A DNA stretch of 45,993 bases from Rhodospirillaceae bacterium (GCA_018665815.1 JABJBP010000018.1:1-45993), one strand, 5' to 3'; numbered from the stretch's first letter, positions 8,809-18,677 are shown. Numbers and translations are program-made. Notes: generated by a model from the letters alone, not told the origin.

Positions 8809-10821
8809 TTAGTCCTCTTCGAATTCGACCAGATCAACACCTTCCTCAACCTGATCACCGACACTATAATGAACCGCCACGACCGTGCCGTCCACCGGTG
8901 CCTTGATCGCGTGTTCCATTTTCATGGCCTCCAAGACAACCAGCGTATCGCCCGTCGAAACCTTTTCGCCGGCGACAGCATTGACCGCCACAACCTTGCC
9001 CGGCATCGGCGCGCCGAAAGCGGCCGCGTCTCTTCCAATCTCATCGCCCGTGTCAGCGGGGTCGGCCAGGCTCAATCGGCTTTCATGGCCGGCATTGAAC
9101 ACGCTGATCTCGTTGCCCACCAAGACAACACAGGCCGAAACGTACCGACCATCAATTTCAGCTTCGAGACCATGACCCGATATCAACTGTCCGGAAACGC
9201 TTGGTGCTGAGCCCTCGTCGAGTGAGCCCGCCCAAGTCAATGCGTACACGCCATGAGCTGGACTGGCGGAAACCGTCACCTCCGCAACACCATGACGCAA
9301 TATCAAATCTTGATGCGCTTCATCGTTCAGACGCCAACACGTGGTCTGGTGCCAAGGACTGCCCTGATCGGACGAACGCTCGGCCCGATTGCGGGCCGCG
9401 TCTTGGCGCATCAACAATATCCGCAATGCCGCCAATACAACGGCCGTGCGGTCCGGCGCATGGTCCGTGACGAAATCGGCGTCAGGCATCCGGTCAATCA
9501 ATCCGGTATCGGGAGTGCCGTCTCGAAAATCTTCATTCTCCACAAGTGCCAGAAGAAAATCGCGGTTCACCGTTGGGCCGACCACTTCAACGCAGCCCAA
9601 TGCTTCCAAGAGTTTGCGCCGCGCCGCGTCGCGATCTTTATCCCAGACAATCACCTTGGCGATCATCGGGTCGTAATGCGCGGTCACGTCCTGTCCGGCT
9701 GCGACGCCCGCGTCGATACGGATATGCTGATCTTCCTTGGCGAAGGCCAGATGATGGATCCGGCCCGGTGACGGCAGAAACCCCTTAGCGGGGTCTTCGG
9801 CATACAAGCGTGCTTCCATGGCATGCCCGCGCGACACCAACAGTTCCTGCGTGCAGGGCAAGGGCTCACCGGCGGCGACCCTGAGTTGCCATTCGACCAG
9901 GTCCTGGCCGGTTATCAGCTCGGTAACCGGATGCTCGACCTGCAGGCGGGTGTTCATTTCCATGAAATAAAATCGCTCATCCGTGTCCAAAAGAAATTCA
10001 ATGGTGCCGGCGTTTTGGTAATCAACGGCGCGCGCCGCCGCTACTGCAGCAGCCCCCATTTTGGCCCGCAGGCCATCGGACAACCCCGGCGCTGGGGCCT
10101 CTTCGATTACTTTTTGATGACGGCGTTGCAGGGAACAATCGCGCTCAAACAGATGCACACAATTTCCCCGTCCATCGGCAAAGACCTGGACTTCGACATG
10201 GCGCGGCTTATCAATCAATTTTTCGACCAGCATCCGCCCGTCACCGAACGCCGCCTCGGCTTCGCGCCTGGCCGACGCAATGGCCTCGCTCATCTCGCCC
10301 GCCGACGTCACGGCTCGCATGCCTTTCCCACCACCACCCATGGCCGCCTTCAACAACACGGGATAGCCAATTTTGTCGGCTTCGGCGCGAAGTGTTTTGT
10401 CGTCCTGATCAGCGCCGTAATAACCCGGAACCACCGGCACGCCGGCACCTTCCATCAACGCTTTGGCGTGGTCCTTGCCGCCCATGGCACGAATGGCGTC
10501 CACGGGCGGGCCAACAAACGTCATGCCCGCCTCAGCCACAGCCTCGGCAAAGTCCGCGTTTTCGGACAAGAATCCATAACCCGGGTGGATCGCATCGGCA
10601 CCGGCCTGCGCCGCGGCGCCCAAGACCGCATCAACATGCAGATAACTTTCCACCGCCGGCGCCGGGCCGATTCTGATGGCTTCATCGGCCATCAAACCGT
10701 GCGGCGCATCGCGGTCGGCATCGGAGAAGACAGCGACGGTGGACACGCCCATACGCTTCGCCGTCCGCATGACCCGACAGGCGATCTCGCCCCGGTTGGC
10801 AATGAGCAGTTTATTGAACAT
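8809..10821 (-). CDS. liuD: Methylcrotonyl-CoA carboxylase, biotin-carrying alpha subunit
   Basis: This 670-residue subunit carboxylates its own biotin with ATP and bicarbonate for transfer to 3-methylcrotonyl-CoA by LiuB. Domains run biotin carboxylase (KLLIANRGEIACRV at the start, HPGYGFLSEN, MGGGGKGMR, EMNTRLQVEHPVTE), then a linker domain, then the biotinyl domain with EAMKME, biotinylated at Lys634. Length is normal. The call of methylcrotonyl rather than propionyl rests on its place between liuC and liuE; a second alpha subunit lies at 34457. Start is ATG 10821 with GGTGGGA upstream. Confidence 0.93.
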   Translation of the reverse strand: MFNKLLIANRGEIACRVMRTAKRMGVSTVAVFSDADRDAPHGLMADEAIRIGPAPAVESYLHVDAVLGAAAQAGADAIHPGYGFLSENADFAEAVAEAGMTFVGPPVDAIRAMGGKDHAKALMEGAGVPVVPGYYGADQDDKTLRAEADKIGYPVLLKAAMGGGGKGMRAVTSAGEMSEAIASARREAEAAFGDGRMLVEKLIDKPRHVEVQVFADGRGNCVHLFERDCSLQRRHQKVIEEAPAPGLSDGLRAKMGAAAVAAARAVDYQNAGTIEFLLDTDERFYFMEMNTRLQVEHPVTELITGQDLVEWQLRVAAGEPLPCTQELLVSRGHAMEARLYAEDPAKGFLPSPGRIHHLAFAKEDQHIRIDAGVAAGQDVTAHYDPMIAKVIVWDKDRDAARRKLLEALGCVEVVGPTVNRDFLLALVENEDFRDGTPDTGLIDRMPDADFVTDHAPDRTAVVLAALRILLMRQDAARNRAERSSDQGSPWHQTTCWRLNDEAHQDLILRHGVAEVTVSASPAHGVYALTWAGSLDEGSAPSVSGQLISGHGLEAEIDGRYVSACVVLVGNEISVFNAGHESRLSLADPADTGDEIGRDAAAFGAPMPGKVVAVNAVAGEKVSTGDTLVVLEAMKMEHAIKAPVDGTVVAVHYSVGDQVEEGVDLVEFEED

Positions 10822-10836
10822 GCGTGCGTCCCACCA

Positions 10837-11616
10837 TCAGCTCTGTATCCAATTTGGTTTTCGCTTTTCCAAGAACGCCGCGATGCCTTCCTTGCCCTCA
10901 TCCGTGCCACGAATATCGGCGATGCGCTTGGCCGTATCATCCAAGACGCCTTGATCGACGGGCTTATTGGCCACCGCGAAAATTAGCGCCTTGCTGGCGG
11001 CCATGGCGGCGGGGCCGTTCTTTAACAGCGTTGCAACCAAGTCATCGACGGCGGCGTCCAATTCACCCATTGGCACCACATCGTGCACAAAGCCAATCTC
11101 ATAGGCCTTCATGGCATCAAAGCGTTCGCCGGAAAGGAAATAGCGGTGTGCCATGCGCTCCCCCATGCCAGCGACGACATAAGGCGCGATGGTTGCCGGG
11201 ATCAACCCCAGCTTGACCTCGGATAATGAAAACGCCGCCTCTTCGGACGCAATCGCCATATCGCACGTCGCTGCCAAGCCGACCCCGCCGCCGTAACATG
11301 GTCCTTGAACCGCTGCGATAGTGGGCTTCGGACATGTCGCGATGGCGTGTAGCATTGCCGCCAATGCGTTCGCATCGCCCAAGTTTTGCTCTTGGGTGTA
11401 GGTCGACATCCGCTTCATCCAATTGAGATCAGCGCCGGCGGAAAAGCTCCGCCCTTCCGCCGCCAATACGATGCAGCGGACATCGTCGTTCTCACCCAAT
11501 TGCGTGAACGCGTCATGCAAGGCGGCAATCAACGCTTCATCAAACGCGTTGTGCATCTCGGGCCGTTGCAACGTCACCGTCGCCCGACCGGTCTCCATGA
11601 TTTCAATATTGATCAT
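10837..11616 (-). CDS. liuC: Methylglutaconyl-CoA hydratase (LiuC), crotonase family
   Basis: This hydrates 3-methylglutaconyl-CoA to HMG-CoA. The 259-residue protein shows the crotonase oxyanion segment SFSAGADLNWMKRM, typical of this subgroup, and GPCYGGGVGLAATCDMAIA with the second oxyanion Gly. A catalytic-Glu region SLSEVKLGLIPATIAPYV follows. I place the start at ATG 11616 (MINIEIMETGRATVTL), which overlaps the liuB stop; an ATG at 11664 would add 16 unrelated residues. It sits between liuB and liuD, the usual order. Confidence 0.9.
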   Translation of the reverse strand: MINIEIMETGRATVTLQRPEMHNAFDEALIAALHDAFTQLGENDDVRCIVLAAEGRSFSAGADLNWMKRMSTYTQEQNLGDANALAAMLHAIATCPKPTIAAVQGPCYGGGVGLAATCDMAIASEEAAFSLSEVKLGLIPATIAPYVVAGMGERMAHRYFLSGERFDAMKAYEIGFVHDVVPMGELDAAVDDLVATLLKNGPAAMAASKALIFAVANKPVDQGVLDDTAKRIADIRGTDEGKEGIAAFLEKRKPNWIQS

Positions 11617-11629
11617 CCGTGAATGTCCA

Positions 11630-13237
11630 TCACATCCTGAATACGCCGAATTTGGTTTCTTCAATAGGCGCGTTCAGTGATGCCGAGATCGCAAGGCCCA
11701 GGACCATGCGGGTGTCCTTCGGGTCGATGATCCCGTCATCCCAAAGCCGCGCACTGGCGTAATACGGATGCCCCTGATGTTCGTACTGATCGAGGATGGG
11801 TTGCTTGAACGCAGCTTCTTCGTCGTCGGACCAAGCTCCGCCCTTGGCTTCGATGTTGTCGCGTTTGACCGTCGACAATACCGACGCGGCTTGCTCGCCA
11901 CCCATGACGGATATGCGCGCGTTCGGCCACATCCACATGAACCGCGGCGAATAGGCACGCCCGCACATGGAATAATTACCGGCGCCGAAGCTACCGCCGA
12001 TGATCATCGTGAACTTCGGCACATTAACGGTAGCCACCGCCGTGACCATCTTGGCGCCGTCCTTGGCGATACCACCCGACTCGTACTTTGAGCCGACCAT
12101 GAAACCTGCAATGTTTTGCAAGAACACCAACGGAATTCGGCGCTGGCCACACAGTTCGATGAAGTGCGCGCCTTTCAATGCAGACTCGGAAAATAAAATG
12201 CCGTTATTGGCGACGATGCCCACGGGATAGCCGAAAATCCGGGCGAAGCCGCAGACCAGCGTGGTACCGTAGTTCTGTTTAAACTCATCGAAGTTTGAGC
12301 CATCGACCGTGCGCGCAATTACCTCGCGCACATCGAAGGGTTTTTTCAGGTCAGTGGGCACGACGCCGTAAAGTTCTTCCGCCGGGAAAAGCGGCTCTTG
12401 TGGGTCCCTGACGTCGATGTCGATAGACTTCACTCGGTTCAAATTTCCAACAATTCGACGGGCTGTGGCCAACGCATGATCGTCGTCTCGGGCCATATGA
12501 TCGGTAACACCAGAAACCTTTGAATGCACCTCGGCGCCACCCAAATCCTCGGAACTGACAATCTCGCCCGTTGCCGCCTTCACCAGCGGTGGGCCGCCCA
12601 GAAAAATGGTGCCCTGCTTTTCGACGATGATGCTTTCATCGCTCATGGCCGGCACATAGGCCCCGCCGGCCGTGCACGACCCCATAACGACGGCGATCTG
12701 CGGAATGCCCAGGCTGCTCATCCGGGCCTGATTATAAAATATCCGTCCGAAGTGATCGCGGGCCGGAAAGACGTCATCTTGAGCGGGCAAAAAAGCGCCG
12801 CCGGAATCTACTAGATAAATGCACGGTAACCTGTTCTGCTCCGCAACCTCTTGAGCACGCAGATGCTTTTTTACGGTGATCGGATAATAGGTACCGCCCT
12901 TGACCGTGGCGTCATTGGCGACAACCACAACCTCGTTCCCTGAAACCCGCCCAATACCGGTAATAATGCCGCCGGCGGGAACCGGATCGTCATACATCTC
13001 ATGGCCGGCCAGTTGCGAAAACTCCAAGAACGGCGAGCCCGGATCCAATAGCCTTCGAATGCGTTCGCGTGGCAACATTTTACCCCGCCCCGTATGCTTT
13101 GTCCGCGCGGCCTCGCCACCACCTTGTTTGATGGTAGAAACAGTTGCATGCAGTTCGTCGATAACCCCCTGCATGGCATCCGTATTGGCGCGGAACTCCG
13201 CAGACGTTGGCTGCGCGGTGGATTTTAGGATACTCAC
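11630..13237 (-). CDS. liuB: Methylcrotonyl-CoA carboxylase beta subunit
   Basis: This 535-residue carboxyltransferase moves CO2 from biotin on LiuD to 3-methylcrotonyl-CoA. Both crotonase-fold halves are present: [22 protein letters not shown] near the start, [21 protein letters not shown] in the first half, and [19 protein letters not shown] and [17 protein letters not shown] in the second. These are signatures of the methylcrotonyl rather than the propionyl type. The start is GTG 13237, six bases after the rhodanese stop, with AAGGGA upstream. Length is normal for the family. Confidence 0.94.
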   Translation of the reverse strand: MSILKSTAQPTSAEFRANTDAMQGVIDELHATVSTIKQGGGEAARTKHTGRGKMLPRERIRRLLDPGSPFLEFSQLAGHEMYDDPVPAGGIITGIGRVSGNEVVVVANDATVKGGTYYPITVKKHLRAQEVAEQNRLPCIYLVDSGGAFLPAQDDVFPARDHFGRIFYNQARMSSLGIPQIAVVMGSCTAGGAYVPAMSDESIIVEKQGTIFLGGPPLVKAATGEIVSSEDLGGAEVHSKVSGVTDHMARDDDHALATARRIVGNLNRVKSIDIDVRDPQEPLFPAEELYGVVPTDLKKPFDVREVIARTVDGSNFDEFKQNYGTTLVCGFARIFGYPVGIVANNGILFSESALKGAHFIELCGQRRIPLVFLQNIAGFMVGSKYESGGIAKDGAKMVTAVATVNVPKFTMIIGGSFGAGNYSMCGRAYSPRFMWMWPNARISVMGGEQAASVLSTVKRDNIEAKGGAWSDDEEAAFKQPILDQYEHQGHPYYASARLWDDGIIDPKDTRMVLGLAISASLNAPIEETKFGVFRM

Positions 13238-13243
13238 GCTGGC

Positions 13244-13669
13244 TTATCCCTTGTCTGTGCGGGGCGGCCGTTCGCCGACCGGGCCGCCGGCTTCTTTCCA
13301 AGCTTTGAACCCATCGGCAAATTGCACGGCATTGGGATATCCCATGTCGTGCAGCGTCTTGCACGACAGCGCCGAACGCCACGCGGCGGCACAATACAAC
13401 ACGTAGGTTTTGTCTTCTTCGGTCAGGATTTCCTTGTGGTATGGGCTTTCCGGGTCGAACCAAAACTCGACCATGCCACGCGGCACGTGCACGGCGCCCG
13501 GCACCATGCCATCGCGTTCCAATTCACGGACGTCACGGACGTCAACGAATACGATGCTCTCGTCGCCGTCATTGTGGCGTTTGATGGCCTCTTCAATACT
13601 CATCGTGGTAACGACTGCTTCGGCCTCGGCAACCAAATCCTTGATGCCTTTTTTGAGTTTAATCGCCAT
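13244..13669 (-). CDS. Rhodanese-like domain protein
   Basis: This is a single-domain rhodanese of 141 residues. It has the substrate segment VFVDVRDVRELERDGMVPGA and the active-site loop CAAAWRS with Cys93. Such proteins transfer sulfane sulfur or act as redox or arsenate-type modules; the substrate here is unknown. It is embedded between liuB and the DsbA-like isomerase, sharing a TAATG junction with the latter, so it is co-expressed with leucine degradation. A role in handling thiol or thioester by-products is possible but unproven. Confidence 0.88.
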   Translation of the reverse strand: MAIKLKKGIKDLVAEAEAVVTTMSIEEAIKRHNDGDESIVFVDVRDVRELERDGMVPGAVHVPRGMVEFWFDPESPYHKEILTEEDKTYVLYCAAAWRSALSCKTLHDMGYPNAVQFADGFKAWKEAGGPVGERPPRTDKG

Positions 13670-14271
13670 TACGCCGCTTCTCCCTTAATCCACCGTTTGA
13701 TCATCCAAAGCCGGTCATTGCCCCAAAAACCTTCGCCATCAACAATAAAGAACGGCGCCCCAAAGACCCCGGCATCAATGGCAGCCGCCGTCTCGTCTTT
13801 CAGGCGTTGCTTGACTGCGTCGTCATTGACCGCGGCCAGCAAGGCGTCTTGATCAACCCCCAAGGGTGCCGCCACCTCAGCTATGGCGTCCGCCGATGTG
13901 ATGTCGCGTCCTTCACCGAAATAGCGCGCGAAGGCCGCCTTGGCGAAAGATTTCGCAAGGTCCGGATTGTCGTCGTTCAGCCAATAAAAGGCGCGCGCTG
14001 CGGCCTGTGTTGGGATGGGAAACGGGTCAGGCATGGTCCAAGCGATATCCATCATCTTGCTCATGCGTTCCCAATCGTGGCGGCAATAATCGCCCTTCAT
14101 GGGGATTGTCGTCAGTGGCTGAGAGTTCGTGACTTTGAACAATGCGCCCAACAGAAACGGCTTCCATTCGCAGGTGCGTCCGCAGGCCTCAACTGTGAAA
14201 TCGATTTTCTGCGCCGCGAAGTATGAATACGGCGAAGAGAAATCAAAGTAGAACTTAACCGGATCGCTCAT
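13669..14271 (-). CDS. DsbA-family isomerase (2-hydroxychromene-2-carboxylate isomerase-like)
   Basis: This 200-residue protein is a thioredoxin-fold kappa-GST relative. The N-terminal FYFDFSSPYSYFAAQKI carries the serine (Ser13) that replaces the DsbA CxxC and binds glutathione. The C-terminal part GVFGAPFFIVDGEGFWGNDRL is the second family hallmark. NahD members isomerise hydroxychromene carboxylate in naphthalene degradation, but many homologues lie in fatty or amino-acid catabolic operons with unknown substrates. It overlaps the upstream acyl-CoA dehydrogenase by four bases, so coupling is tight. Treat the name as a family label. Confidence 0.87.
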   Translation of the reverse strand: MSDPVKFYFDFSSPYSYFAAQKIDFTVEACGRTCEWKPFLLGALFKVTNSQPLTTIPMKGDYCRHDWERMSKMMDIAWTMPDPFPIPTQAAARAFYWLNDDNPDLAKSFAKAAFARYFGEGRDITSADAIAEVAAPLGVDQDALLAAVNDDAVKQRLKDETAAAIDAGVFGAPFFIVDGEGFWGNDRLWMIKRWIKGEAA

Positions 14272-15407
14272 TCCTGTTCCTCCTGAATGGCGCGGGCGAT
14301 AACGAGTTTTTGGACCTCGCTGGTGCCTTCGTAAATTTGACAGACCCGGGCGTCACGATAGAGGCGCTCGACCGGGAAATCGGTCAGATACCCATAACCG
14401 CCGTGAATTTGGATGGCATCGGAACAAACACGTTCCGCCATCTCAGACGCGAACAGCTTCGCCATCGAGGCTTCCTTCAGGCACGGCTCACCGGCGACTT
14501 TCAGGCGCGCCGCGTTCAGCATCAATTGCCGGCCAGCCTCGATTTGGGTCGCCATTTCGGCCAACTTGAAGGCAATCGCTTGATGATCAGCGATCTTCCT
14601 GCCGAAGGTCTCGCGCTCATTGGCATAGGCCTTGGCAGCGCGGAACGCTGCATTGGCGAACCCGACAGACTGCGCCGCGATGCCGATGCGCCCGCCTTCC
14701 AAGTTTGAAAGCGCAATCTTGTAACCCTCGCCCTCTTCCCCCAGCAACAGGTCGGGGGGCAGCTTCACGTTGTCCAAGACAATCTGCGCCGTATCAGATG
14801 TCTTCTGGCCCAATTTGCGTTCAATGCTGGCGACTTGGTAGCCGGGGTTGTCGGTCGGCACGATAAACGCCGAGATGCCACGTGCCCCCTTATCGGGGTC
14901 GGTGACCGCGAAGGTCACCGCAACATCGGCATTGGCACCGGTGGTGATGAACTGCTTTGTGCCGTTGAGGATATACTGATTGCCATCCTTTTCCGCCTTG
15001 CAGCGGATCGAGCCCGCGTCCGATCCAGTGTGCGGCTCGGTCAGCATGAAAGCGCCGAGTGTTTCACCAGATGCCATTTTCGGCAAAAACCGTTTTTTCT
15101 GCGCCTCATTGCCGTAAGCCAACAAACAGGTTTCGGTGACGGTCTGAACAGCCATGGTCGTTGACGTACCGCCATCGCCGCCGGCGATCTCGGATAATGC
15201 GAGGGCGTAGGAGATAAAATCCGCACCGGCGCCGCCCCATTCTTCAGGCACCAGAATGCCCATCAAGCCCAACTCACCCATTTCCCCGACGGCATCTTTC
15301 GGAAAATGTCCCTCGCGGTCCCACTCTTCGGCGTTCGGCGCCAGTCGATCAGCGGCAAAGCGCCTGGCGGTTTCCTGAATAAGCAGATGTTCTTCACTAA
15401 GCTGCAT
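14268..15407 (-). CDS. Acyl-CoA dehydrogenase, short/branched-chain type
   Basis: This 379-residue FAD flavoenzyme oxidises an acyl-CoA to the 2-enoyl-CoA and passes electrons to ETF. Visible motifs are MLTEPHTGSDAGSIRC (FAD and substrate loop), the central SNLEGGRIGIAAQSVGFA, and QIHGGYGYLTDFPVERLYRDA. The C-terminal IYEGTSEVQKLVIAR carries the catalytic Glu position of short-chain enzymes. It differs from LiuA, whose base is in the middle. Isobutyryl-, 2-methylbutyryl- or butyryl-CoA are candidate substrates. It follows the SDR gene with a 21-base gap. Confidence 0.9.
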   Translation of the reverse strand: MQLSEEHLLIQETARRFAADRLAPNAEEWDREGHFPKDAVGEMGELGLMGILVPEEWGGAGADFISYALALSEIAGGDGGTSTTMAVQTVTETCLLAYGNEAQKKRFLPKMASGETLGAFMLTEPHTGSDAGSIRCKAEKDGNQYILNGTKQFITTGANADVAVTFAVTDPDKGARGISAFIVPTDNPGYQVASIERKLGQKTSDTAQIVLDNVKLPPDLLLGEEGEGYKIALSNLEGGRIGIAAQSVGFANAAFRAAKAYANERETFGRKIADHQAIAFKLAEMATQIEAGRQLMLNAARLKVAGEPCLKEASMAKLFASEMAERVCSDAIQIHGGYGYLTDFPVERLYRDARVCQIYEGTSEVQKLVIARAIQEEQE

Positions 15408-15428
15408 GACGATGTCCTAACAAGGGGC

Positions 15429-16112
15429 CTACCAAGGGATTTTTGAGCCGTCGTGATTGAAGAAGTGCCCATTGTCAGCAGGTCCGAGGCCGGCAATGAC
15501 TTTACGTAACCGTGCGATGCTTTCCGTTGGCGTCAGATCGCCACCGTCGCCACCCATGTCGGTCTTCACCCAACCCGGATGCAGGAGGGCGACGATCAGG
15601 CCCCGGTCCGCAGTGTCATGAGCAAAGCTCACCATAGCGGCGTTCACGGCGGCCTTCGATGAGCGGTAAACATAGAAATCACCCGACGTGTTATCGGCGA
15701 TGGACCCCATCCGCGACGACACGGTGACCAGCTTTTTCTGATCACCTGCCGCGACATTTCCGGCGAACGCCGCAGCTACCTTTAGAGGCGCCATGACATT
15801 CACCCGCATGACTTCTTCCCACGCGGCATAATCGATGTCTTCCGGCTTGTAGTTCCGCGGCCCGTATATGCCGGCATTGTTGATCAGCACATCAATCGCC
15901 ACGCCATTCAAATCCTTGGCCAGGTGATCGACTTGTGGGTGGTTGGCGACATCCAACCCATGAACCTGGATATCACCTTCGATCGTTGCCAGTTCGCCCG
16001 GATTAAACGGATCGCGGCAGGTGCCGATCACCGTCCAGCCGTCGGCACCATATTGGCGCGCAAATTCCAACCCCAATCCCCGGTTCGCACCGGTAATCAT
16101 CACTGTCGGCAT
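15429..16112 (-). CDS. Short-chain dehydrogenase/reductase (SDR)
   Basis: This classical SDR of 227 residues has the cofactor loop TGANRGLG (7-14), NNAG (78-81), catalytic Ser132/133, and Tyr149-x3-Lys153 in YRSSK. Arg32-Asp33 after the second strand (TCRD) suggests NADP(H) preference. It resembles the sniffer/CsgA-like group of small SDRs. The oxidised or reduced substrate is not evident; in this operon a hydroxyacyl or carbonyl intermediate is plausible. The RidA gene ends three bases upstream of its start, so they are co-transcribed. Confidence 0.88.
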   Translation of the reverse strand: MPTVMITGANRGLGLEFARQYGADGWTVIGTCRDPFNPGELATIEGDIQVHGLDVANHPQVDHLAKDLNGVAIDVLINNAGIYGPRNYKPEDIDYAAWEEVMRVNVMAPLKVAAAFAGNVAAGDQKKLVTVSSRMGSIADNTSGDFYVYRSSKAAVNAAMVSFAHDTADRGLIVALLHPGWVKTDMGGDGGDLTPTESIARLRKVIAGLGPADNGHFFNHDGSKIPW

Positions 16113-16115
16113 AGC

Positions 16116-16502
16116 TCACCTCTCCCCTTGTCGTTTTGCCGTCACTTCAATTTCGATTTTCATACGCGGATCAATAAGATCGGCGATGATCGCCGTGGCG
16201 GCCGGGCGTGCGTCGCCCAGTATCTCGCCTAGCACCACGCCGATGATGTCCCAATCATCCGCATTTTTGACGATGTAGCGCGCCCGGACGATATCGCCTA
16301 TGGATGCATCCGCTTTGCCGAGCGCTGTTTCAATATTCGCGAAGGTCTGGCGGGTTTGTTCAGCGGCGTCATCGGAAATGGTTCCCGCTGCATAATCGAA
16401 ACCCGTTGTGCCGGCGACGAAAATCCAATCTCCGTCGACCACGGCGCGTGAATAACCGTAGCGCGCTTCCATGTCCGAACCAGATGAAATCAGTTTGCGC
16501 AT
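16116..16502 (-). CDS. RidA/YjgF-family protein
   Basis: At 128 residues it has the length of a single RidA subunit. It contains the pattern GDWIFVAGTTGFDY near the start, QTRQTFANIETALGKA in the middle and RARYIVKNADDWD later. The last lacks the exact C-terminal IEIEA form but ends MKIEIEVTAKR. RidA proteins hydrolyse reactive enamines and imines from PLP enzymes; Rid subgroups also sit in amino-acid catabolic operons, as here. The arginine after VKN-type strands that defines deaminase-active RidA is not clearly placed, so activity is uncertain. Confidence 0.85.
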   Translation of the reverse strand: MRKLISSGSDMEARYGYSRAVVDGDWIFVAGTTGFDYAAGTISDDAAEQTRQTFANIETALGKADASIGDIVRARYIVKNADDWDIIGVVLGEILGDARPAATAIIADLIDPRMKIEIEVTAKRQGER

Positions 16503-16510
16503 CGTCGTCC

Positions 16511-17701
16511 CTAATTCAATCGTTCGACCGACAAGGCCGTGGCTTCACCGCCGCCAATACACAAGCTGGCGACACCTTTTTTGAGATCATATTTCTTCAA
16601 GGCGTTGAGCAGGGTCACAACGATCCGCGCCCCCGATGCCCCGACCGGATGACCAAGCGCACACGCGCCGCCATGCACATTGATTTTGTCGTGGGGGATA
16701 TCCAGATCGCGCATCGCCGCCATGGTGACCACGGCGAAGGCTTCGTTGACCTCGAACAGATCAACGTCGTCCTTGGCCCAGCCAGATTTGTCCAAAACCT
16801 TTTCGATGGCGCCGATGGGCGCCGTGGTGAACCAGTTCGGCGCCTGGGCGTGGGTCGCGTGGGCATGGATCACGGCGATCGGCGCGAGGCCGCGCTTTTC
16901 AGCTTCAGACCGGCGCATCAGCACCAATGCCGCCGCGCCGTCGGAAATTGACGACGAATTCGCCGGCGTGACCGTGCCGCCCTTGCGGAAAGCCGGCTTC
17001 AATTGTGGAATTTTTTCAATATTGGCGTTGTGGGGTTGCTCGTCGGTTTCAACGACGATGTCCCCTTTGCGCGTCGTCACGATGATCGGCTCAATCTCGG
17101 GTGCGAAGGTGCCGTCCTCAACAGCGGTCTTGGCGCGGTTCAGTGATTCGATGGCGAAATCATCCTGCGCCTCGCGGGTGAACTGATAGTGCTCGGCGCA
17201 ATCCTCGGCGAAGGTACCCATCAAACGACCTTCATCGTAGGCGTCTTCCAGACCGTCAATGAACATATGGTCCTTGGCCACGTCGCCATGGCCCAGCCGA
17301 TAGCCGGCCCGTGCCTTGGGTAGGATATAGGGCGCGTTGGTCATGCTCTCCATGCCGCCGGCGACCATGACATCGTGCGAGCCGGCCAAAATGTTGTCAT
17401 GCGCCAGCATCGTTGCCTTCATCGCCGAGCCGCACATTTTTGATATCGTCGTCGCACCCGCGCCCCACGGGATGCCGGCGTTGTGGGCTGCCTGGCGGGC
17501 CGGCGCCTGCTTGACGCCCGCGAACAGACAAAGCCCCATGATAAGGTCTTCGACATCTTCCGGCGCGACCCCAGCGCGGCTCAATGCCGCCTTAATAGCG
17601 TGACCGCCAAGTTCCGGCGCAGACAGGGCCGACAACGCACCCTGGAACCCACCCATGGGGGTTCTGGCGGCGCCGACAATGACAATGGGGTCTTCCTGCA
17701 T
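16511..17701 (-). CDS. Acetyl-CoA acetyltransferase (thiolase)
   Basis: This 396-residue biosynthetic/degradative thiolase interconverts acetoacetyl-CoA and two acetyl-CoA. The nucleophile is Cys90 in ISKMCGSAMKA. The C-terminal pair is His351 in GHPVGASGAR and Cys381 in CIGGGEATAL. The start is set at ATG 17701 because AGGAG lies upstream and the protein then begins MQEDPIVIVGAARTP; a longer frame to 17770 would run into the cupin gene. In this operon it would consume acetoacetyl-CoA made from the leucine product acetoacetate. Confidence 0.93.
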   Translation of the reverse strand: MQEDPIVIVGAARTPMGGFQGALSALSAPELGGHAIKAALSRAGVAPEDVEDLIMGLCLFAGVKQAPARQAAHNAGIPWGAGATTISKMCGSAMKATMLAHDNILAGSHDVMVAGGMESMTNAPYILPKARAGYRLGHGDVAKDHMFIDGLEDAYDEGRLMGTFAEDCAEHYQFTREAQDDFAIESLNRAKTAVEDGTFAPEIEPIIVTTRKGDIVVETDEQPHNANIEKIPQLKPAFRKGGTVTPANSSSISDGAAALVLMRRSEAEKRGLAPIAVIHAHATHAQAPNWFTTAPIGAIEKVLDKSGWAKDDVDLFEVNEAFAVVTMAAMRDLDIPHDKINVHGGACALGHPVGASGARIVVTLLNALKKYDLKKGVASLCIGGGEATALSVERLN

Positions 17702-17711
17702 CTCAACACTC

Positions 17712-18209
17712 CTAGGATTGGTCTTCGAAAGGCGAGCCATCTTTGTGGGCGAACTGCATACTGCGCCCATCCTTGGACTCGCCGTGTAAATCGATATCGG
17801 GATAGTTACAGCTGTCGCCGGGAACCCGGTCGCCGACTTCCAGATAGACGGCGACTTGATCGGTTTTGTTCATCAACTGATGGCCATCTATCTCGCCGGC
17901 GGGAAACCCCATGGCCATGCCGGGCCCGAGCGTTTGTTCACCGTCGTCCATGATCAACGTCAGGTGGCCTTCCAGGACATAGACGAATTCGTCTTGTTCC
18001 GTGTGCCAATGGCGTTGCGCTGAGCCCTCGCCGGGCGGCACATGGACAATGTTGACGCCATAGTGTGTCAGCCCGAAAGCATCCCCCATGGAACGCTTTT
18101 CGCGATCCATCGACACGGCGTCATAAGGCGCCGGATAGGCGGACCCGATCCGGGGCGATAACGTCATCGGGTCAAGCGCCGTCTTACGTGGTGTCTCAAT
18201 GGCCATCAT
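17712..18209 (-). CDS. Cupin domain protein
   Basis: This 165-residue single cupin has motif 1 QRHWHTEQDEFVYVLEG with two His and a Glu for a metal, and a looser motif 2 FPAGEIDGHQL with the third His. The order and spacing fit the Cupin_2 fold. The N-terminal 40 residues and a charged tail (DLHGESKDGRSMQFAHKDG) are outside the barrel. Its reaction is unknown. It lies between the small membrane protein gene and the thiolase with gaps of about 10 bases, so it belongs to the same transcript. Confidence 0.85.
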   Translation of the reverse strand: MMAIETPRKTALDPMTLSPRIGSAYPAPYDAVSMDREKRSMGDAFGLTHYGVNIVHVPPGEGSAQRHWHTEQDEFVYVLEGHLTLIMDDGEQTLGPGMAMGFPAGEIDGHQLMNKTDQVAVYLEVGDRVPGDSCNYPDIDLHGESKDGRSMQFAHKDGSPFEDQS

Positions 18210-18218
18210 ACGCGTCCT

Positions 18219-18677
18219 TTATCCAATAATGTAATCAGCTACCGGCAGCACCAGTGCGGTGGCATAACCGACAACAATCACCCGCGCCCAAACGCCCCGG
18301 GTCTTGACCTCACAATTATCTGCGCAGCGCCAAACCGAAACCAACGACCAAACGATAAACGGCAGATAAATTGCGGCCAGCAAGGCCGCCCCGCCAGCTA
18401 GTCCCCACGCACCCGCGCCGATGGAACCGGGATCAGAGACGAACCCAGCCAACATGCCAAAGACCATCAGACCACAGCCGACCCCCAGAACGACGCCGTG
18501 CCCAAAGACAAAATAAACCCAAAATATTTCCTGCAATTCGAGATGCCCTTGCCAAGCCAGCTTCCAGACAGACCCTTCCCTTTCGGGTTGCCAGTTGGGC
18601 CCCCGATCAGGGCCGCCACCCGACGGGCCGCGGCCGGTACCGAACTGATCAACAAAAATGGGGCCTTGGTCGCTCAA
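18219..18677 (-). CDS. Small membrane protein, unknown function
   Basis: From a TTG at 18677 this gives 152 residues. GAGGG overlapping the liuA stop lies 8 bases before that TTG, which makes it a better start than the frame limit at 18719. The first 48 residues are polar and Gly/Pro-rich (GRGPSGGGPDRGPN). Three hydrophobic segments follow at about 50-78, 88-113 and 130-148. A motif SLVSVWRCADNCEVK with two Cys lies between the second and third. I do not recognise the family. Position in the operon implies co-expression with liuA. Confidence 0.65.
   Translation of the reverse strand: MSDQGPIFVDQFGTGRGPSGGGPDRGPNWQPEREGSVWKLAWQGHLELQEIFWVYFVFGHGVVLGVGCGLMVFGMLAGFVSDPGSIGAGAWGLAGGAALLAAIYLPFIVWSLVSVWRCADNCEVKTRGVWARVIVVGYATALVLPVADYIIG

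Noticed and set aside
9823-10986. 387-codon open frame on the plus strand
   Set aside because: It lies wholly antisense to liuD and liuC, which are conserved; long antisense frames are expected with this codon bias.
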